From Lysobacterales bacterium (GTDB lineage Bacteria > Pseudomonadota > Gammaproteobacteria > Xanthomonadales > Ahniellaceae): a stretch of DNA of 64,000 nt. The translations under genes were made by a program, and so were the position numbers. Positions 8,404 to 18,961 of this stretch are shown here, piece by piece. Each line of letters begins with the position of its first letter. Position 1 is the first letter of the stretch. The DNA is taken from positions 248,001-312,000 of the forward strand of contig JACPFU010000003.1 of the NCBI GenBank assembly GCA_016182785.1, given 5' to 3'. The notes under the pieces are model-generated. The model worked only from the letters and a program-made list of their open reading frames with translations. It did not search any database and was not told the origin of the DNA.

Positions 8404-9692
8404 GGCGGATCGACTGGAACGCACTCAATGTCGCCGAGCGCAAAACGCTGCTGCAGCGGCCGGCAAGCCTGCGCAGCGAGGAGTTGCGGCGCACGGTGGC
8501 GCGCATCCTGGAGCAGGTGCGCGCCGACGGCGACGTGACGCTGCGCGCTTTGACGCGCAAGTTCGATGGCGTCGAGATCGGCCCGTTGCGGGTCGAGGAG
8601 GACGAGTACGCCGTCGCTGCCGACGTCATCACCAGCGAGGCGCGCGCCGCCATCGACGAAGCCTATGCGCGCATTCGCGCCTTCCACGAAGCGCAGCAGC
8701 CGCTGTCGCTGCGCGTGGAGACCGCGCCCGGAGTGGTCTGCGAGCGCATCACCCGACCACTCGCTGCGGTGGGTCTGTATGTACCGGCCGGCAGCGCGCC
8801 GCTGCCATCGTCGGCGTTGATGCTCGGCGTGCCGGCGCAGCTTGCCGGTTGCGAACGCATCGTGCTGTGCTCGCCGCCGATGCGCGACGGCCGCATCGAG
8901 CCGCACGTGCTGTACGCGGCGCAGCGCTGCGGTATCCGCGACGTCTTCAAGCTCGGCGGTGCGCAGGCGATCGCGGCGATGGCCTGGGGCACCGAGTCGG
9001 TGCCGCGTTGCGACAAGCTGTTCGGGCCCGGCAACGCCTTCGTCACCGAGGCCAAGCGCCAGCTGGCCGGCGAGGGCATCGCGATCGACATGCCGGCCGG
9101 ACCTTCGGAAGTGATGGTGATCGCCGACGCCGACGCCGATGCCAGCTTCGTCGCCGCGGACCTGCTCGCGCAGGCCGAGCACGGGCCGGACTCGCAGGTG
9201 TTGCTGGTGACGACCGATGCCGCGCTGATCGATGCCGTGCTGCAGGCGATCGAAACCCAGATCGCGAAACTGCCGCGCGCCGACATCGCACGTGCCGCGC
9301 TCGCGCACAGCCTGCTGATCGCGGTGCCGGACCTCTCGACCGCGACCGACATCGCCAATGCCTACGCGCCCGAGCACCTGATCGTGCAGACGCGCGAACC
9401 GCGCGCGCTGTTGCCGCGATTGCGTGCGGCCGGCTCGATCTTCCTCGGCGCGTATGCTGCGGAATCGCTCGGCGACTACTGCTCCGGCACCAACCACGTG
9501 CTGCCGACCGGCGGCGCAGCGCGCGCCTTCAGCGGCGTGTCACTGGCGAGCTTTCTGAACTTCATCACCGTGCAGGAGGTTTCGGCCGCCGGTCTGCGCA
9601 CGATCGGTCCCTGCGCGATCACGCTGGCCGGCATCGAGGGTCTGGATGCGCACGCCGCTGCGGTGCGCCTGCGCCTGGAGCGTGCGGCGTGA
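8400..9692 (+). CDS. hisD: Histidinol dehydrogenase
   Basis: This 430-residue enzyme oxidises histidinol to histidine in two NAD-dependent steps using Zn. Recognisable parts are [22 protein letters not shown], the [19 protein letters not shown] block, the signature [14 protein letters not shown], and a Zn-ligand region containing AEHGPDSQ. The ending [17 protein letters not shown] is also typical. The ATG at 8400 overlaps the hisG stop. Length is normal for the family. Confidence 0.97.
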   Translation: MRRIDWNALNVAERKTLLQRPASLRSEELRRTVARILEQVRADGDVTLRALTRKFDGVEIGPLRVEEDEYAVAADVITSEARAAIDEAYARIRAFHEAQQPLSLRVETAPGVVCERITRPLAAVGLYVPAGSAPLPSSALMLGVPAQLAGCERIVLCSPPMRDGRIEPHVLYAAQRCGIRDVFKLGGAQAIAAMAWGTESVPRCDKLFGPGNAFVTEAKRQLAGEGIAIDMPAGPSEVMVIADADADASFVAADLLAQAEHGPDSQVLLVTTDAALIDAVLQAIETQIAKLPRADIARAALAHSLLIAVPDLSTATDIANAYAPEHLIVQTREPRALLPRLRAAGSIFLGAYAAESLGDYCSGTNHVLPTGGAARAFSGVSLASFLNFITVQEVSAAGLRTIGPCAITLAGIEGLDAHAAAVRLRLERAA

Positions 9693-10756
9693 GCGTGCTC
9701 GATCTGGCGCGGCCGGAGTTGCGCGCGATGGCGCCGTATTCGTCCGCGCGCATGGAAGCGGGGACCGGCGAGATCTGGCTCAATGCCAACGAATCGCCTT
9801 GGAATCCGTTGGCGAGCGGGCGCGTCAATCGCTATCCCGATCCGCAGCCGGCGCCGTTGCTGGCCGCGCTCGCGCACCTGTACGCGGTGCGCCCGGAGCA
9901 GCTGCTCATCGGCCGCGGCAGCGACGAGCCGATCGACCTGTTGACGCGCGCGTTCTGCCGCGCCGGTGTCGATTCGGTGCTGGTCTGCCCGCCGACCTTC
10001 GGCATGTACGCGGTCGCTGCCAACGTGCAGGGGGCGCGCGTGCTGCAGGTGCCGTTGCGCGCGGAGCATGGCTTTCGCTTCGATGCCGACGCCGTGCTCG
10101 CTGCGGTCGATGCCGACACGCGCATCGTCTATGCCTGCACGCCGAACAATCCGACCGGCAATGCCACCGCGCCGCAGATCCTGCTCGATCTGGCCGAGCG
10201 CCTGCACCAGCGCGCGTTGCTGGTGGTAGACGAAGCCTATATCGAGTTCTCCTCGCAGCCATCGCTGGCGTCGTGCGCCGGCAACCCGGACAACCTGGTG
10301 GTGCTGCGTACCCTGTCCAAGGCGCACGGGCTGGCCGGTGTTCGCATTGGCGCCGCCATCGCCGCACCCACCGTGATCGATCTGCTCAGGCGCATCATGG
10401 CGCCGTATCCGCTGCCCGAACCGTGCATCGACGCCGCACTGCGCGCGCTTTCGGCGGATGCACGCCGCATCACCGACGAGCGCATCGCCAGCATTCGCGC
10501 CGAACGCGAACGCATGCGCACGGCACTCGCGTGCTGCGCCGGGGTGCGTGCGGTGTTGCCGTCCGAGGCGAATTTCCTCGCGGTGCGCTTCGACGATCCG
10601 GTGCGACGCTACGCGCAGCTGGCGGGCGCCGGCGTGATCGTGCGCCAACTGATGAAGTACCCGGGCCTTCGCGATGCACTGCGCATCAGCATCGGCAGCG
10701 TCGATGAAAACAACGCCGTGCTGCGTGCGCTCGGCGCAAGCGAGGAGACCGCATGA
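9689..10756 (+). CDS. hisC: Histidinol-phosphate aminotransferase
   Basis: This 355-residue PLP enzyme transaminates imidazole-acetol phosphate. Seen are the N-terminal [12 protein letters not shown], the [11 protein letters not shown] region, [17 protein letters not shown] and the PLP-lysine segment [15 protein letters not shown]. The start is a GTG at 9689 overlapping the hisD stop (GTGA). The gene ends in an ATGA overlap with hisB. Having hisC here fits with its absence from the serC-pheA-aroA cluster further along the window. Confidence 0.96.
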   Translation: MSVLDLARPELRAMAPYSSARMEAGTGEIWLNANESPWNPLASGRVNRYPDPQPAPLLAALAHLYAVRPEQLLIGRGSDEPIDLLTRAFCRAGVDSVLVCPPTFGMYAVAANVQGARVLQVPLRAEHGFRFDADAVLAAVDADTRIVYACTPNNPTGNATAPQILLDLAERLHQRALLVVDEAYIEFSSQPSLASCAGNPDNLVVLRTLSKAHGLAGVRIGAAIAAPTVIDLLRRIMAPYPLPEPCIDAALRALSADARRITDERIASIRAERERMRTALACCAGVRAVLPSEANFLAVRFDDPVRRYAQLAGAGVIVRQLMKYPGLRDALRISIGSVDENNAVLRALGASEETA

Positions 10757-11820
10757 ACCGCCGCAGGATTCTGTTTCTGGATCGCGATGGCACGCTGATC
10801 GAGGAGCCCGCCGACTTCCAGATCGACTCGCTGGCCAAGTTCCGGCTGGTGCCGGGCGTGATCCCGGCGCTGCTCAAGCTCAAGGCCGCGGGCTACGAAT
10901 TCGTCATGGTCAGCAACCAGGACGGCCTCGGCAGCGACAGCTTCCCGCTCGCCGACTTCGAGCCGCCGCAGCGGTTGCTGCTCGAGATCCTCGAATCCCA
11001 GGGCATCCGCTTCAGCGCCATCCACATCGACCCGAACTTCGAGCAGCAGAACGCGCCGACGCGCAAGCCCGGCATCGGCATGCTGCTCGACTACCTGCGT
11101 TCGGGCGAGCTGGATTTCGAGCGCAGCGCGGTCATCGGCGACCGCGAGACCGACCTGCAGCTGGCGCGCAATCTCGGCGTGCGCGGCTTCCGGCTGGGTC
11201 CCGACCACGACGACTGGGCAACGATCGCGCACCGGCTCGCGGACGCGCCGCGCGTGGCCGCGGTCGAGCGCGTGACCAGCGAGACGCGCATCCGCGTCAA
11301 CGTCGATCTCGATCGCGAAGCACGCGCCGAGGTCGCGACCGGGATCGGCTTCTTCGACCACATGCTGGAGCAGATCGGTCGCCACGGCGGATTCGCGCTG
11401 ACGCTGACCTGCGCCGGCGACACCCACATCGACGAGCACCACAGCATCGAGGATTCTGCGCTCGCGCTTGGCGAGGCGTTGCGCAAGGCGCTGGGCGACA
11501 AGCGCGGCATCGCTCGCTATGGCTTCACGCTGCCGATGGACGAAGCGCTGGCAAGCGCCGCACTCGATCTGTCCGGACGCGCCTGCCTGGTGTTCGAGGG
11601 CGAGTTCCCGCGCAGCGAAGTCGGCGGCATGGCCACCGAGATGGTGCCGCACTTCTTCCGCTCCTTGTGCGATGCGCTCGGCGCCAACCTGCACCTGTCG
11701 GTGCGTGGCGAGAACACGCACCACATGGTCGAGGCCTGCTTCAAGGTGTTCGCACGCGCGCTGCGTCAGGCCATTCGACGCGAGGGCGACGCCATCCCGA
11801 GCACCAAGGGTTCGCTGTGA
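10753..11820 (+). CDS. hisB: Bifunctional histidinol-phosphatase / imidazoleglycerol-phosphate dehydratase
   Basis: This 355-residue protein is a fusion. The N-terminal HAD phosphatase (about 1-165) starts with [14 protein letters not shown], where D10 and D12 would be the nucleophile and acid. The C-terminal IGP dehydratase carries [30 protein letters not shown] and [13 protein letters not shown] metal-binding motifs. The fused form is typical of gammaproteobacteria. It overlaps hisC by 4 nt and hisH by 1 nt. Confidence 0.97.
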   Translation: MNRRRILFLDRDGTLIEEPADFQIDSLAKFRLVPGVIPALLKLKAAGYEFVMVSNQDGLGSDSFPLADFEPPQRLLLEILESQGIRFSAIHIDPNFEQQNAPTRKPGIGMLLDYLRSGELDFERSAVIGDRETDLQLARNLGVRGFRLGPDHDDWATIAHRLADAPRVAAVERVTSETRIRVNVDLDREARAEVATGIGFFDHMLEQIGRHGGFALTLTCAGDTHIDEHHSIEDSALALGEALRKALGDKRGIARYGFTLPMDEALASAALDLSGRACLVFEGEFPRSEVGGMATEMVPHFFRSLCDALGANLHLSVRGENTHHMVEACFKVFARALRQAIRREGDAIPSTKGSL

Positions 11821-12416
11821 TGGCGGACGTGGTCATGCTCGACTCCGGCGGCAGCAATCTGGCTTCGGTGCAGTTCGCGTTCGAGCGCCTCGGCGTGGCG
11901 GCAGCGTTGTCGCGCGATCCCGAGCGCATCCGCCGCGCCAGCCATGTCGTGCTGCCCGGGGTTGGCGCCGCCGGCCCCGGCATGGCGCGGCTGCGCGCGG
12001 CCGGACTGGACCGCTTGATCCCGACACTGACGCAGCCGGTGCTTGGTGTCTGCCTCGGCATGCAACTGCTGTTCCAGTCCAGCGCCGAGGGCGACACCGC
12101 TTGCCTCGGCATCCTTGCGGGTCGGCTCGAACGCTTCGACACGGCGCGTTGCGGCCGTGTGCCGCACATGGGCTGGAACCGCATCGATGGCGTGCGCGAT
12201 TCGCCGCTGCTCGCAGGTCTCGGCGCCGATGCCTTCGCCTATTTCGTGCACAGCTACGCCGCGCCCGTCACTGCAGCGACGGTGGCGACCTGCGACTACG
12301 GCGGCGCGTTCGCCGCGGTGGTGTCGGAGCGCAATTTCCATGGCGCGCAATTCCACCCCGAGCGTTCGGCTTTGGTGGGCGCGCGATTGTTGGCCAACTT
12401 TCTGGAACTCGAATGA
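11820..12416 (+). CDS. hisH: Imidazole glycerol phosphate synthase, glutaminase subunit
   Basis: This 198-residue class I glutamine amidotransferase supplies ammonia to HisF. The triad is visible as C78 in GVCLGMQ, H179 and E181 in QFHPE. Other supporting motifs are VVLPGVGA and VPHMGWN. The start ATG (11820-11822) overlaps the hisB stop by one base, and the stop overlaps hisA by 4 nt. Length matches the family. Confidence 0.96.
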   Translation: MADVVMLDSGGSNLASVQFAFERLGVAAALSRDPERIRRASHVVLPGVGAAGPGMARLRAAGLDRLIPTLTQPVLGVCLGMQLLFQSSAEGDTACLGILAGRLERFDTARCGRVPHMGWNRIDGVRDSPLLAGLGADAFAYFVHSYAAPVTAATVATCDYGGAFAAVVSERNFHGAQFHPERSALVGARLLANFLELE

Positions 12417-13138
12417 TCCCGATTCCCGCGATCGACCTGCGTGGCGGGCGCGTGGTGCGCCTCAGTCAGGGCGACTACAGCCAGCAGCGCGACTACGACT
12501 TCGACGCCGTAGAACTGGCGCGGCGCTATGCCGAGGAAGGCGCGCAACGCCTGCACGTGGTCGACCTGGATGCCGCGCGCGATGGCGGCAGCTGTAATCG
12601 GATTGCGATCTGCGAGATCGCGTCGGCGCTCGCGATCCCGGTCCAGGCCGGCGGCGGCGTGCGTGACGAGGCCGATCTGTACGCGTTGTTCCGTGGCGGC
12701 GTCGCCGCCGCCGTGGTCGGCAGCGTCGCCGTGCGCGACCCGCAGCGGGTGATCGAGTGGGCGCGCAGTTTCGGGCGCGACCGCATCGTCATCGCCCTCG
12801 ACACGCGCCTCGTCGATGAGGTCTGGACGCTGCCGCTGCACGGCTGGACCGAGGCCAGCGGCAGCACGCTGCCGGAGCGCCTGTCGCGCTATCTCGATGC
12901 CGGGCTCGACCAGTTCCTGATCACCGACATCGCCCGCGACGGCATGATGGGCGGACCGAGCCTGGGGCTGTATCGCGAGCTGCGTCAAAGCCATCCGGAC
13001 GCCCGCATCCAGGCCTCGGGTGGGGTCGACAGCGTCGCCTCGCTGAACGCGCTGCGTGCGCTCGGCGTGGCCGGTGCGATCATCGGCCGCGCGCTCCTCG
13101 AAGGCCGCTTCAGCATCGCCGAGGCCAACGCATGCTGA
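12413..13138 (+). CDS. hisA: ProFAR isomerase
   Basis: HisA is a 241-residue (beta/alpha)8 barrel that isomerises ProFAR to PRFAR. Characteristic pieces are [19 protein letters not shown] at the N-terminus with the catalytic Asp (D8), HVVDLDAA, the phosphate-binding VQAGGGVR, and [15 protein letters not shown] carrying the second catalytic Asp. It overlaps hisH by 4 nt and hisF by 7 nt. Confidence 0.97.
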   Translation: MIPIPAIDLRGGRVVRLSQGDYSQQRDYDFDAVELARRYAEEGAQRLHVVDLDAARDGGSCNRIAICEIASALAIPVQAGGGVRDEADLYALFRGGVAAAVVGSVAVRDPQRVIEWARSFGRDRIVIALDTRLVDEVWTLPLHGWTEASGSTLPERLSRYLDAGLDQFLITDIARDGMMGGPSLGLYRELRQSHPDARIQASGGVDSVASLNALRALGVAGAIIGRALLEGRFSIAEANAC

Positions 13139-13899
13139 CGCGGCGGATCATTCCCTGTCTCGACGTGCGCGATGGCCAGGTGGTCAAGGGCGTGCGCTTT
13201 CGCGACCACGTGGTCATGGGCGGGATCGAGGAACTGGCACTGCGCTATCGCGACGAAGGTGCCGACGAGCTGGTGTTCTACGACATCACCGCGAGCCCGC
13301 AGGGGCGCTCGGCCGATGCCGCGTGGGTACGCCGGGTCGCGCGTCATCTCGACATTCCGTTCTGCGTCGCCGGCGGCATCCGCTCGGTAGCCGATGCCGA
13401 GCGCATCCTGCATGCTGGTGCCGACAAGATCTCGGTGAACTCGCCCGCGCTGGAACGGCCGCAGTTGATCGACGAGCTGGCCGCCGCGTTCGGGGTGCAG
13501 TGCGTGGTCGTCGGTGTCGACTCGCAACTGCTCGACGGCGAGCTGCGCGTGCACCAGTACACCGGCGATCCCGACAAGACCCGGGTGGTACCACGCGAGA
13601 CCACTGCCTGGGTGCGCGAGGCGATTGCACGCGGCGCCGGCGAGATCGTGCTGAACTGCATGAGCTCGGATGGTGCCCGCAATGGCTATGACCTCGCGCA
13701 ACTGCAAGCGGTGCGCGCGGCGTGTGCGGTGCCGCTGATCGCTTCCGGCGGTGCCGGCACGGCGCAGCATTTCGCCGAAGTGTTTCGCGCCGCCGACGTC
13801 GATGGCGCGCTGGCGGCCAGCGTGTTCCATTCCGGTACGCTGCCGATTCCTGAACTCAAGTCATTCCTGCGCGGGCAGGGCATCGAGATTCGACCATGA
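13132..13899 (+). CDS. hisF: Imidazole glycerol phosphate synthase, cyclase subunit
   Basis: This 255-residue (beta/alpha)8 barrel uses ammonia from HisH to form imidazole glycerol phosphate and AICAR. It begins [20 protein letters not shown], has [16 protein letters not shown], and the second catalytic Asp region [18 protein letters not shown]. In E. coli-type HisF the last reads LLTSIDRDGT; here it is LNCMSSDGA, keeping the Asp. Phosphate-binding SGGAGT is present. It starts inside hisA (7-nt overlap). Confidence 0.97.
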   Translation: MLTRRIIPCLDVRDGQVVKGVRFRDHVVMGGIEELALRYRDEGADELVFYDITASPQGRSADAAWVRRVARHLDIPFCVAGGIRSVADAERILHAGADKISVNSPALERPQLIDELAAAFGVQCVVVGVDSQLLDGELRVHQYTGDPDKTRVVPRETTAWVREAIARGAGEIVLNCMSSDGARNGYDLAQLQAVRAACAVPLIASGGAGTAQHFAEVFRAADVDGALAASVFHSGTLPIPELKSFLRGQGIEIRP

Positions 13900-14528
13900 G
13901 CACACCGCAATTCGATATCGCCAGGGTCGATTTCGCCAAGGGCGAAGGGCTGGTGCCGGCGATCGTGCAGGACGCAACCACGGCACGCGTGCTGATGCTC
14001 GGCTACATGGATCGAGAGGCGCTGCGTCACACTCTGTCCACCGGCTTGGTCACGTTCTGGTCGCGCTCGAAGCAGCGCCTGTGGACCAAGGGCGAAACCT
14101 CCGGTCACACGCTGGAACTGGTCTCGGTCGCGGTGGATTGCGATGGCGACACCCTGCTGCTGCTGGCGAAGCCGAACGGCCCCACCTGCCATCGCGGTTG
14201 CGAAACCTGTTTCGATCCGCAGGAAGACGCGCTCGCCGCGGAGCTGGCGCGGCTCGACGGCGTGATCGCGCAGCGCCTGCGCGATCGGCCGGTGGGCAGC
14301 TACACGACCCGGCTGGTCGAGGGCGGCATCCGCCGCGTCGCGCAGAAGGTGGGCGAGGAAGGCGTGGAAGTCGCGCTCGCCGCCGTGGCCCAGGACGAAG
14401 ACGCCCTGGTCAACGAAGCCGCCGACCTGATCTTCCACCTCGGCGTCGCCCTGCATCTGCGCGGTCGCAACTTCCAGGATGTGCTCCGGCTGCTGCGGAA
14501 TCGGGCCGGGACCGGCCCTGCGTCATGA
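13896..14528 (+). CDS. hisI: Bifunctional phosphoribosyl-AMP cyclohydrolase / phosphoribosyl-ATP pyrophosphatase
   Basis: This 210-residue HisIE fusion carries out steps two and three of the pathway. The cyclohydrolase half (about 1-115) has [30 protein letters not shown] and the Zn/metal segment [10 protein letters not shown]. The CHRGCETCF cysteines follow. The pyrophosphohydrolase half has the MazG-like [13 protein letters not shown] and [11 protein letters not shown]. It is the last his gene, overlapping hisF by 4 nt and followed by a REP doublet rather than a strong terminator. Confidence 0.97.
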   Translation: MSTPQFDIARVDFAKGEGLVPAIVQDATTARVLMLGYMDREALRHTLSTGLVTFWSRSKQRLWTKGETSGHTLELVSVAVDCDGDTLLLLAKPNGPTCHRGCETCFDPQEDALAAELARLDGVIAQRLRDRPVGSYTTRLVEGGIRRVAQKVGEEGVEVALAAVAQDEDALVNEAADLIFHLGVALHLRGRNFQDVLRLLRNRAGTGPAS

Positions 14529-14537
14529 TGATTCGGG

Positions 14538-14640
14538 AGCGATCGGGCCACGAGTGGCCCTCCCACATGAAGAATCGCCCAGGCCCAACATCGGTGAGAT
14601 TTCTCCTGTGGGAGCGCCACTTGTGGCGCGACAAACGCGG
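14538..14640. repeat. REP doublet (two inverted REP-like units)
   Basis: Two related palindromic units face each other between hisI and the next gene. The first, read on the minus strand, is ATGTGGGA followed by GGGCCAC-TC-GTGGCCC (stem at 14545-14560). The second, on the plus strand, is TGTGGGA (14607-14613) then GCGCCAC-TT-GTGGCGC (14614-14629) and GAC. The shared head TGTGGGA plus a CCAC/GTGG stem with changing outer bases is typical of extragenic palindromes. A third copy lies at 30119-30145. In transcripts the pair would form stable hairpins and might protect the his mRNA 3' end. Confidence 0.8.
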
Positions 14641-14673
14641 CAACTTCACGGCCACCCTGAGCTTTGGCGAACC

Positions 14674-15588
14674 ATGATCCAGTGGCAGACGCTCGATGGC
14701 CGGCCGACCCGCATCATCGCGCATCGCGGTGCTTCCGGCTTGCGGCCGGAGCACACCCGGGTCGGGTATGAGCTGGCGATCGCGCAGGGTGCGGACCTGA
14801 TCGAGCCGGACCTGGTGCCGAGCCGCGATGGCGTGCTGTTCGCGCGCCACGACGCCGGACTGCGACGCAGCACCGACATCGCGCGACGCGCGGCTTTCGC
14901 GGCGCGCTGCGAGCGCGACCGCAGCGGTCGCTGCGATTGGCCGGTGCACCGCTTTCGCAGCGAGGAGCTGGCGACGCTGCGCGCGCTGCAGCCGTTCGGC
15001 CGCCGCAGCCGGGCCTTCGATTCGCGTTTTCCGCTGCCGCGTTTCGAGGAAGTGCTCGAGATCGCCGCGGTCGCAAGCGCGACAGGTGGGCGCGTCGGCG
15101 TCTATCCCGAGCTCAAGCACCCGGCCTTCTTCGCCGCGGCCGGCATCGACGTCAGCGCGATCTGCATCGACCTGCTGCGCGCGCGCGGCCATGGCGGCAA
15201 GCGCGACCCGGTGTGGCTGCAGTGCTTCGAGACCGAGCCCTTGCAGCGCGTGCACGAGGCGCTGGCACTGCCGGTGTTCTTGTTGCGCGAATCCGCCGAT
15301 CTGGCCGATCCGGCGTGGCTGCAGACCTTGCAGCGAACGCATCCCTGGCTCGATGGCGTGGCCCTGCCGAAGACTGCGCTGATCGGTGCCGCGGGCAACC
15401 CGGAACTGGTGCGCGCGCTGCACGATCGTCGCTGGCAGGTGCACGTGTGGACCCTGCGCGATGATCAGGTGCTGCCTGGATTCGCCAATGTGCGCGCCGA
15501 GTTGCGCGCGCTGTTCGGGCTCGGTGTCGATGCGCTGTTCGCGGATTTCCCGGCGACCGCGGTGGCCGAGCGCGCGCTCAGCGGCTGA
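14674..15588 (+). CDS. Glycerophosphodiester phosphodiesterase family protein
   Basis: This 304-residue GDPD-type TIM barrel hydrolyses glycerophosphodiesters to glycerol 3-phosphate and an alcohol. The N-terminal IIAHRGASGLRPEHT carries the catalytic His and Arg. LIEPDLVPSRDGVLFARHD supplies the metal-binding Glu and Asp and the second catalytic His; the family norm is EXDV, here EPDL. VYPELKHP and a C-terminal VHVWTLRDD complete the fold. No signal peptide is seen, so it looks cytosolic. It follows the REP doublet and converges with the C13 peptidase gene, overlapping it by 11 nt. Confidence 0.9.
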   Translation: MIQWQTLDGRPTRIIAHRGASGLRPEHTRVGYELAIAQGADLIEPDLVPSRDGVLFARHDAGLRRSTDIARRAAFAARCERDRSGRCDWPVHRFRSEELATLRALQPFGRRSRAFDSRFPLPRFEEVLEIAAVASATGGRVGVYPELKHPAFFAAAGIDVSAICIDLLRARGHGGKRDPVWLQCFETEPLQRVHEALALPVFLLRESADLADPAWLQTLQRTHPWLDGVALPKTALIGAAGNPELVRALHDRRWQVHVWTLRDDQVLPGFANVRAELRALFGLGVDALFADFPATAVAERALSG

Positions 15589-16957
15589 GTGCAACCGGCG
15601 GGCGCTGCTGTCGCCACGCGGCGAGTTGCGCGAGCACCGCGTCGCCGGCGGCGATCTGCGGTTCCGACGGCTCGAAGCCATCGGCGCGTTCGCGCGTCGC
15701 GACCTGCTTCGCCGCCGCGGCGAACGCCGCCACCAGGTCGTCCTCGACCGCGAGCGCCCCGGAGAGGAAGGCGCGGCCGAAGTAGGTCAGTTCGGCATCG
15801 CGGCCGCACCCGAACGAGGTGCGGTCGGCGCGGGCCGAGCTGATGACCAGGCTGGTCGGTGAGCGCAGCGGTTCGATCCAGCCGCCCGAATAGCAGGCCG
15901 AGACGATGGCGATGCGCCAGCGAATGCCGGCGTCGTCGAACGCCTCCGCGAGGTCTTCGGGCACGATCTGGGTCAGCGCGTAGTCGCCGAGCTGCACCAG
16001 CCATTCGTGGTCGCGCGAACCATGCGAGGTGAGGAACACCAGCACCAGGTCTTCGGCCGGGTCGATGATCCGCCCGATGCCGGCCAGCGTCCGCGCCAGG
16101 TTGCGGCGCGTTGCCAGCGGCGTGTCTTCGAGCGTGTCGACGTGGTTCAGCAGGCGCAGGCTGCGCTGGGTGGTGCGAAGGCGCGTGTCGAAGCGCCGCA
16201 AGGCCAGGTCGACCTCGTTGCGAAACACCGACTCGGATGCATCGCCGCCGAGCGCCAATGCATACAGATCGATGGTACCCGGGCGCTGCGCCGCGAGCTG
16301 ATCGAGCTGGGCATCGACCAACCCGTCCTGGATCGCGAGCAGGTCCTCGGGATCGACGTCGAGGTCGGCGTCGGCGCGGGGCAGTTCCTCGGTGGTCGCG
16401 GCCTTTCTCGACGATCCCTCCGCTCCGAAGTAGAACGTGGACCAGGTGATGCTGTGGCCGAGCAGGAACATGGCGAGCGCGGGGACCACCAGTGGCACCG
16501 TCCAACGACGCAGGCGGGTCGCGTCGGGCACGTACAGACGAGTCAAGATCAGGCAGCTGACCGCGGCCACCGGAGCCGCCAGGCGCCACACGCTGCCGAA
16601 GCTGACGTAGGAATGGTCGCGCGCAAGCGTGCGCAGGACATGCACGTCGAACAGCACTACGAACACGGTCGGAACGATCAGCAGCAAGATGCCGAAGCTT
16701 GCCGCCGCCGCACGGCGCCCGAGCAAGCGCGCGGTCAAAGCGCCGCCCGCCGCGGCGAGCACAATCAGCAGGGCCCAGGCACCGCTCGCACTCCAGGTGA
16801 AGCGCGTGCCGGGCTCGGCCGCATGCCAGTCGCCGAGCATGCCGATCAGCACGCAAGCCACCGCTGCCAGCGCGAAGTCGGCGCTCCCCGCGAGTGCCAC
16901 CGGCTGGCGCGGGCGAAAGCGCAGCATGTCGTGCCAGAAGCGGGCGTTCGGCAGCAT
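15578..16957 (-). CDS. Membrane-anchored C13 (legumain-like) cysteine peptidase
   Basis: This 459-residue protein begins with about five membrane helices (roughly residues 22-185). They are followed by a caspase/legumain-fold domain of family C13. The catalytic pair is visible as H312 in LVFLTSHGS and C355 in IAIVSACYSGG. The ending DGFEPSEPQIAAGDAV is unlike the eukaryotic enzymes. The start at 16955-16957 lies 2 nt after the mtnC stop, so it is the last gene of the mtn operon although no role in methionine salvage is known. A processing peptidase or transpeptidase working at the membrane is the most one can infer. Confidence 0.82.
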   Translation of the reverse strand: MLPNARFWHDMLRFRPRQPVALAGSADFALAAVACVLIGMLGDWHAAEPGTRFTWSASGAWALLIVLAAAGGALTARLLGRRAAAASFGILLLIVPTVFVVLFDVHVLRTLARDHSYVSFGSVWRLAAPVAAVSCLILTRLYVPDATRLRRWTVPLVVPALAMFLLGHSITWSTFYFGAEGSSRKAATTEELPRADADLDVDPEDLLAIQDGLVDAQLDQLAAQRPGTIDLYALALGGDASESVFRNEVDLALRRFDTRLRTTQRSLRLLNHVDTLEDTPLATRRNLARTLAGIGRIIDPAEDLVLVFLTSHGSRDHEWLVQLGDYALTQIVPEDLAEAFDDAGIRWRIAIVSACYSGGWIEPLRSPTSLVISSARADRTSFGCGRDAELTYFGRAFLSGALAVEDDLVAAFAAAAKQVATRERADGFEPSEPQIAAGDAVLAQLAAWRQQRPPVALSR

Positions 16958-16959
16958 GC

Positions 16960-17646
16960 TCAGGCCTCGTTGCCCAACCGGATCTCGCGGAAGCTGGTGG
17001 CGGTCGGGTGGCGGCCGTGGCTCTCCGGCTGCGTGTCCGGGCGCAGCAGTTGCGTCGTGGCCATGCCGGCCGCGCGCGCGGCGTCGAGTTCGGCCTCGAT
17101 GTCCGACAGGAACAGAATGTCGCCCGCCGGGACACCGATCGCAGCAGCGATGCGGCGGTACGACTCCGCCTCGCGCTTGCCGCCGATGTGGGTATCGAAA
17201 TGGCCGGCGAACCACGGCAGCAGATCGCCGAATACCGAGTGCGCGAAGAACTGTTTCTGCGCGGCTACCGAACCGGACGAATAGACATACAGCGGCACGC
17301 CGTCGTGCTGCCACTGGCGCAGGCGGTCGAAGGCATCGACATAGACGTGCGCACTGAAATCGCCGCCGGCGTATCCGGCTTCCCAGATCAGCCCTTGCAA
17401 AGTCTTCAGCGGCGTCGCCTTGCGGTCGATGTCGATCCAGTGCAGCAGGGTTTCGACCGCTGCGGCGTCATCGGCGGCGCCGCTCTCGGCGCGGACCGCG
17501 TCGAGCGCTGCGCGCACTTCCGGCTCTGAGGCGTGGGCGCGGACGAACGCGGGCAGTCGCTCGCGCGAGTACGGGAACAGCACGCGGTGCACGAAGTCGA
17601 TGGCGCTGGTCGTGCCCTCGATGTCGGTGAGGATGATCCGGGCCAT
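16960..17646 (-). CDS. mtnC: Enolase-phosphatase E1 (methionine salvage)
   Basis: This 228-residue HAD phosphatase converts 2,3-diketo-5-methylthiopentyl-1-phosphate to acireductone in two steps. It starts [26 protein letters not shown], with D8 and E10 as the HAD motif I residues typical of MtnC. YVYSSGSVAAQKQFF is motif II, and GDILFLSDIEAELDAA is motif III. It lies between mtnD (1-nt overlap) and the C13 peptidase gene (2-nt gap). Confidence 0.95.
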   Translation of the reverse strand: MARIILTDIEGTTSAIDFVHRVLFPYSRERLPAFVRAHASEPEVRAALDAVRAESGAADDAAAVETLLHWIDIDRKATPLKTLQGLIWEAGYAGGDFSAHVYVDAFDRLRQWQHDGVPLYVYSSGSVAAQKQFFAHSVFGDLLPWFAGHFDTHIGGKREAESYRRIAAAIGVPAGDILFLSDIEAELDAARAAGMATTQLLRPDTQPESHGRHPTATSFREIRLGNEA

Positions 17647-18191
17647 CAGTGCTCCAGGCGCGGAAAGCGGTCGGCGATGTCGTCACCGCTGAACTCGGCG
17701 ACCCAGCCGTCCGGATTGGAGAAGATGCGGATGGCGATGAACGAGGGGTTCGGGCCCATGTCGAACCAATGCCGCGCTCCATCCGGGACGCCGATCAGGT
17801 CACCCTGTTCGCAGCGCACCTCGAACACGCGCGCGCGAAGGTGCAGGAAGAACAGCCCACAACCGGCGACGAAGAAGCGCACCTCATCCTCGCGATGGCG
17901 GTGCTCGCTCAGGAACTTGCTGCGCAGTGCGTCCTTCTGCGGGTGGTCCGGCGCGATGCTGATCACGTCGAAGCTGCGGTACGCCTTTTCCGCCATCAGT
18001 CGCTCGATGTCGGTGCGATACGCGGCGATCACCGCGTCGGCCTCGGCGCCCGCCGCGAGCGGTGCGTTCGCCTGCCAGCGCTCGAAGCGGACGCCTTCGG
18101 CTGCAAGCAGCGCAGCGATGCGCGCGCCATCGTCGGTGTCTTCGAGCCGCGTGCCGGCATCGTGTTCGGGGTAAATGCGCAGGCGGCTCAT
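17646..18191 (-). CDS. mtnD: Acireductone dioxygenase
   Basis: This 181-residue cupin oxidises acireductone to the keto acid precursor of methionine (Fe form), or off-pathway with Ni. Metal ligands are seen in [18 protein letters not shown] (two His and a Glu), with a further His in GARHWFDMG. The ATG at 18189-18191 was chosen because it overlaps the mtnB stop by 4 nt and starts the conserved MSRLRIY. Confidence 0.95.
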   Translation of the reverse strand: MSRLRIYPEHDAGTRLEDTDDGARIAALLAAEGVRFERWQANAPLAAGAEADAVIAAYRTDIERLMAEKAYRSFDVISIAPDHPQKDALRSKFLSEHRHREDEVRFFVAGCGLFFLHLRARVFEVRCEQGDLIGVPDGARHWFDMGPNPSFIAIRIFSNPDGWVAEFSGDDIADRFPRLEH

Positions 18192-18832
18192 CGGCGCAGG
18201 CTCCTCAGGTCGAGCTCGCAGGCAAGCAGGAACTCGAAAGCATCGAGGTGACGCCGGGCCTCGGCGAGATCGCGGCCCCAGGCGTACAGACCATGGCCGT
18301 CGATCAGATAGCCGTGCAGCGGCTGCGGATGCGCGAGCCAAGGTTCGATCATGGCGCACAACGCCGGGATGTCCTGCGAATTCGGCAGCACGCGCAGGCT
18401 CATGCTTGCTTCGTGCGTCTCGTATCCGCGGAACGCCTTGAGCAGTTCCCAGCCGGCGAACAGCACCTCGCCACGCTCGGCGAAGCAGCGCGAAGCCACG
18501 GTCTGCACGCGCGAGTGCGTATGCAGCACGCAGCCGATCGCGGCGTCGTGCGCATACAGTTGCGTGTGCAGCAGGGTTTCGGCCGAGGGGCGGTGGGCGC
18601 TGCCGACGGCACGGCCATCGAGATCGACGACCATGATGTCCTCGGCGCCGAGCTTTCCCTTGTCGCGCCCGGAGATGGTGATGGCCGCGAGTTGCGGCGA
18701 GAGGCGCAGCGAGAAGTTGCTGCTGGTCGCCGGCGTCCAGCCGCGCAGCGCGAGTTCGCGACCGGTCTCGGCGAGCGCTTCTGCGGCAGAACGAAAATCA
18801 TTCGCATCAATGACTTGTACAGGCTGAAACAT
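18188..18832 (-). CDS. mtnB: Methylthioribulose-1-phosphate dehydratase
   Basis: This 214-residue class II aldolase-fold enzyme dehydrates methylthioribulose 1-phosphate. [35 protein letters not shown] (Zn-binding His pair) and [14 protein letters not shown] are typical of the family. It is the promoter-proximal gene of mtnB-mtnD-mtnC. A TATATT on the minus strand at 18863-18868 is a good -10 candidate about 30 nt upstream, although I see no matching -35. mtnA and the kinase gene are not in this window. Confidence 0.95.
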   Translation of the reverse strand: MFQPVQVIDANDFRSAAEALAETGRELALRGWTPATSSNFSLRLSPQLAAITISGRDKGKLGAEDIMVVDLDGRAVGSAHRPSAETLLHTQLYAHDAAIGCVLHTHSRVQTVASRCFAERGEVLFAGWELLKAFRGYETHEASMSLRVLPNSQDIPALCAMIEPWLAHPQPLHGYLIDGHGLYAWGRDLAEARRHLDAFEFLLACELDLRSLRR

Positions 18833-18961
18833 TCTTGACCGGGATCAACCAGGGGGCGCGCGAATATACCCGAGATGTTGCATGATCGCGCCGCGAACGC
18901 GGCCATCCGGATCGGTCGCCGCGTAGTGTCCGTTTCAGTCTTCACCCAGAGGAGTTTGCGC

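Noticed and set aside
18833..18961. SAM or related riboswitch upstream of the methionine-salvage genes
   Set aside because: The region is short (129 nt), shared with the divergent HiPIP promoter, and shows no recognisable riboswitch core.
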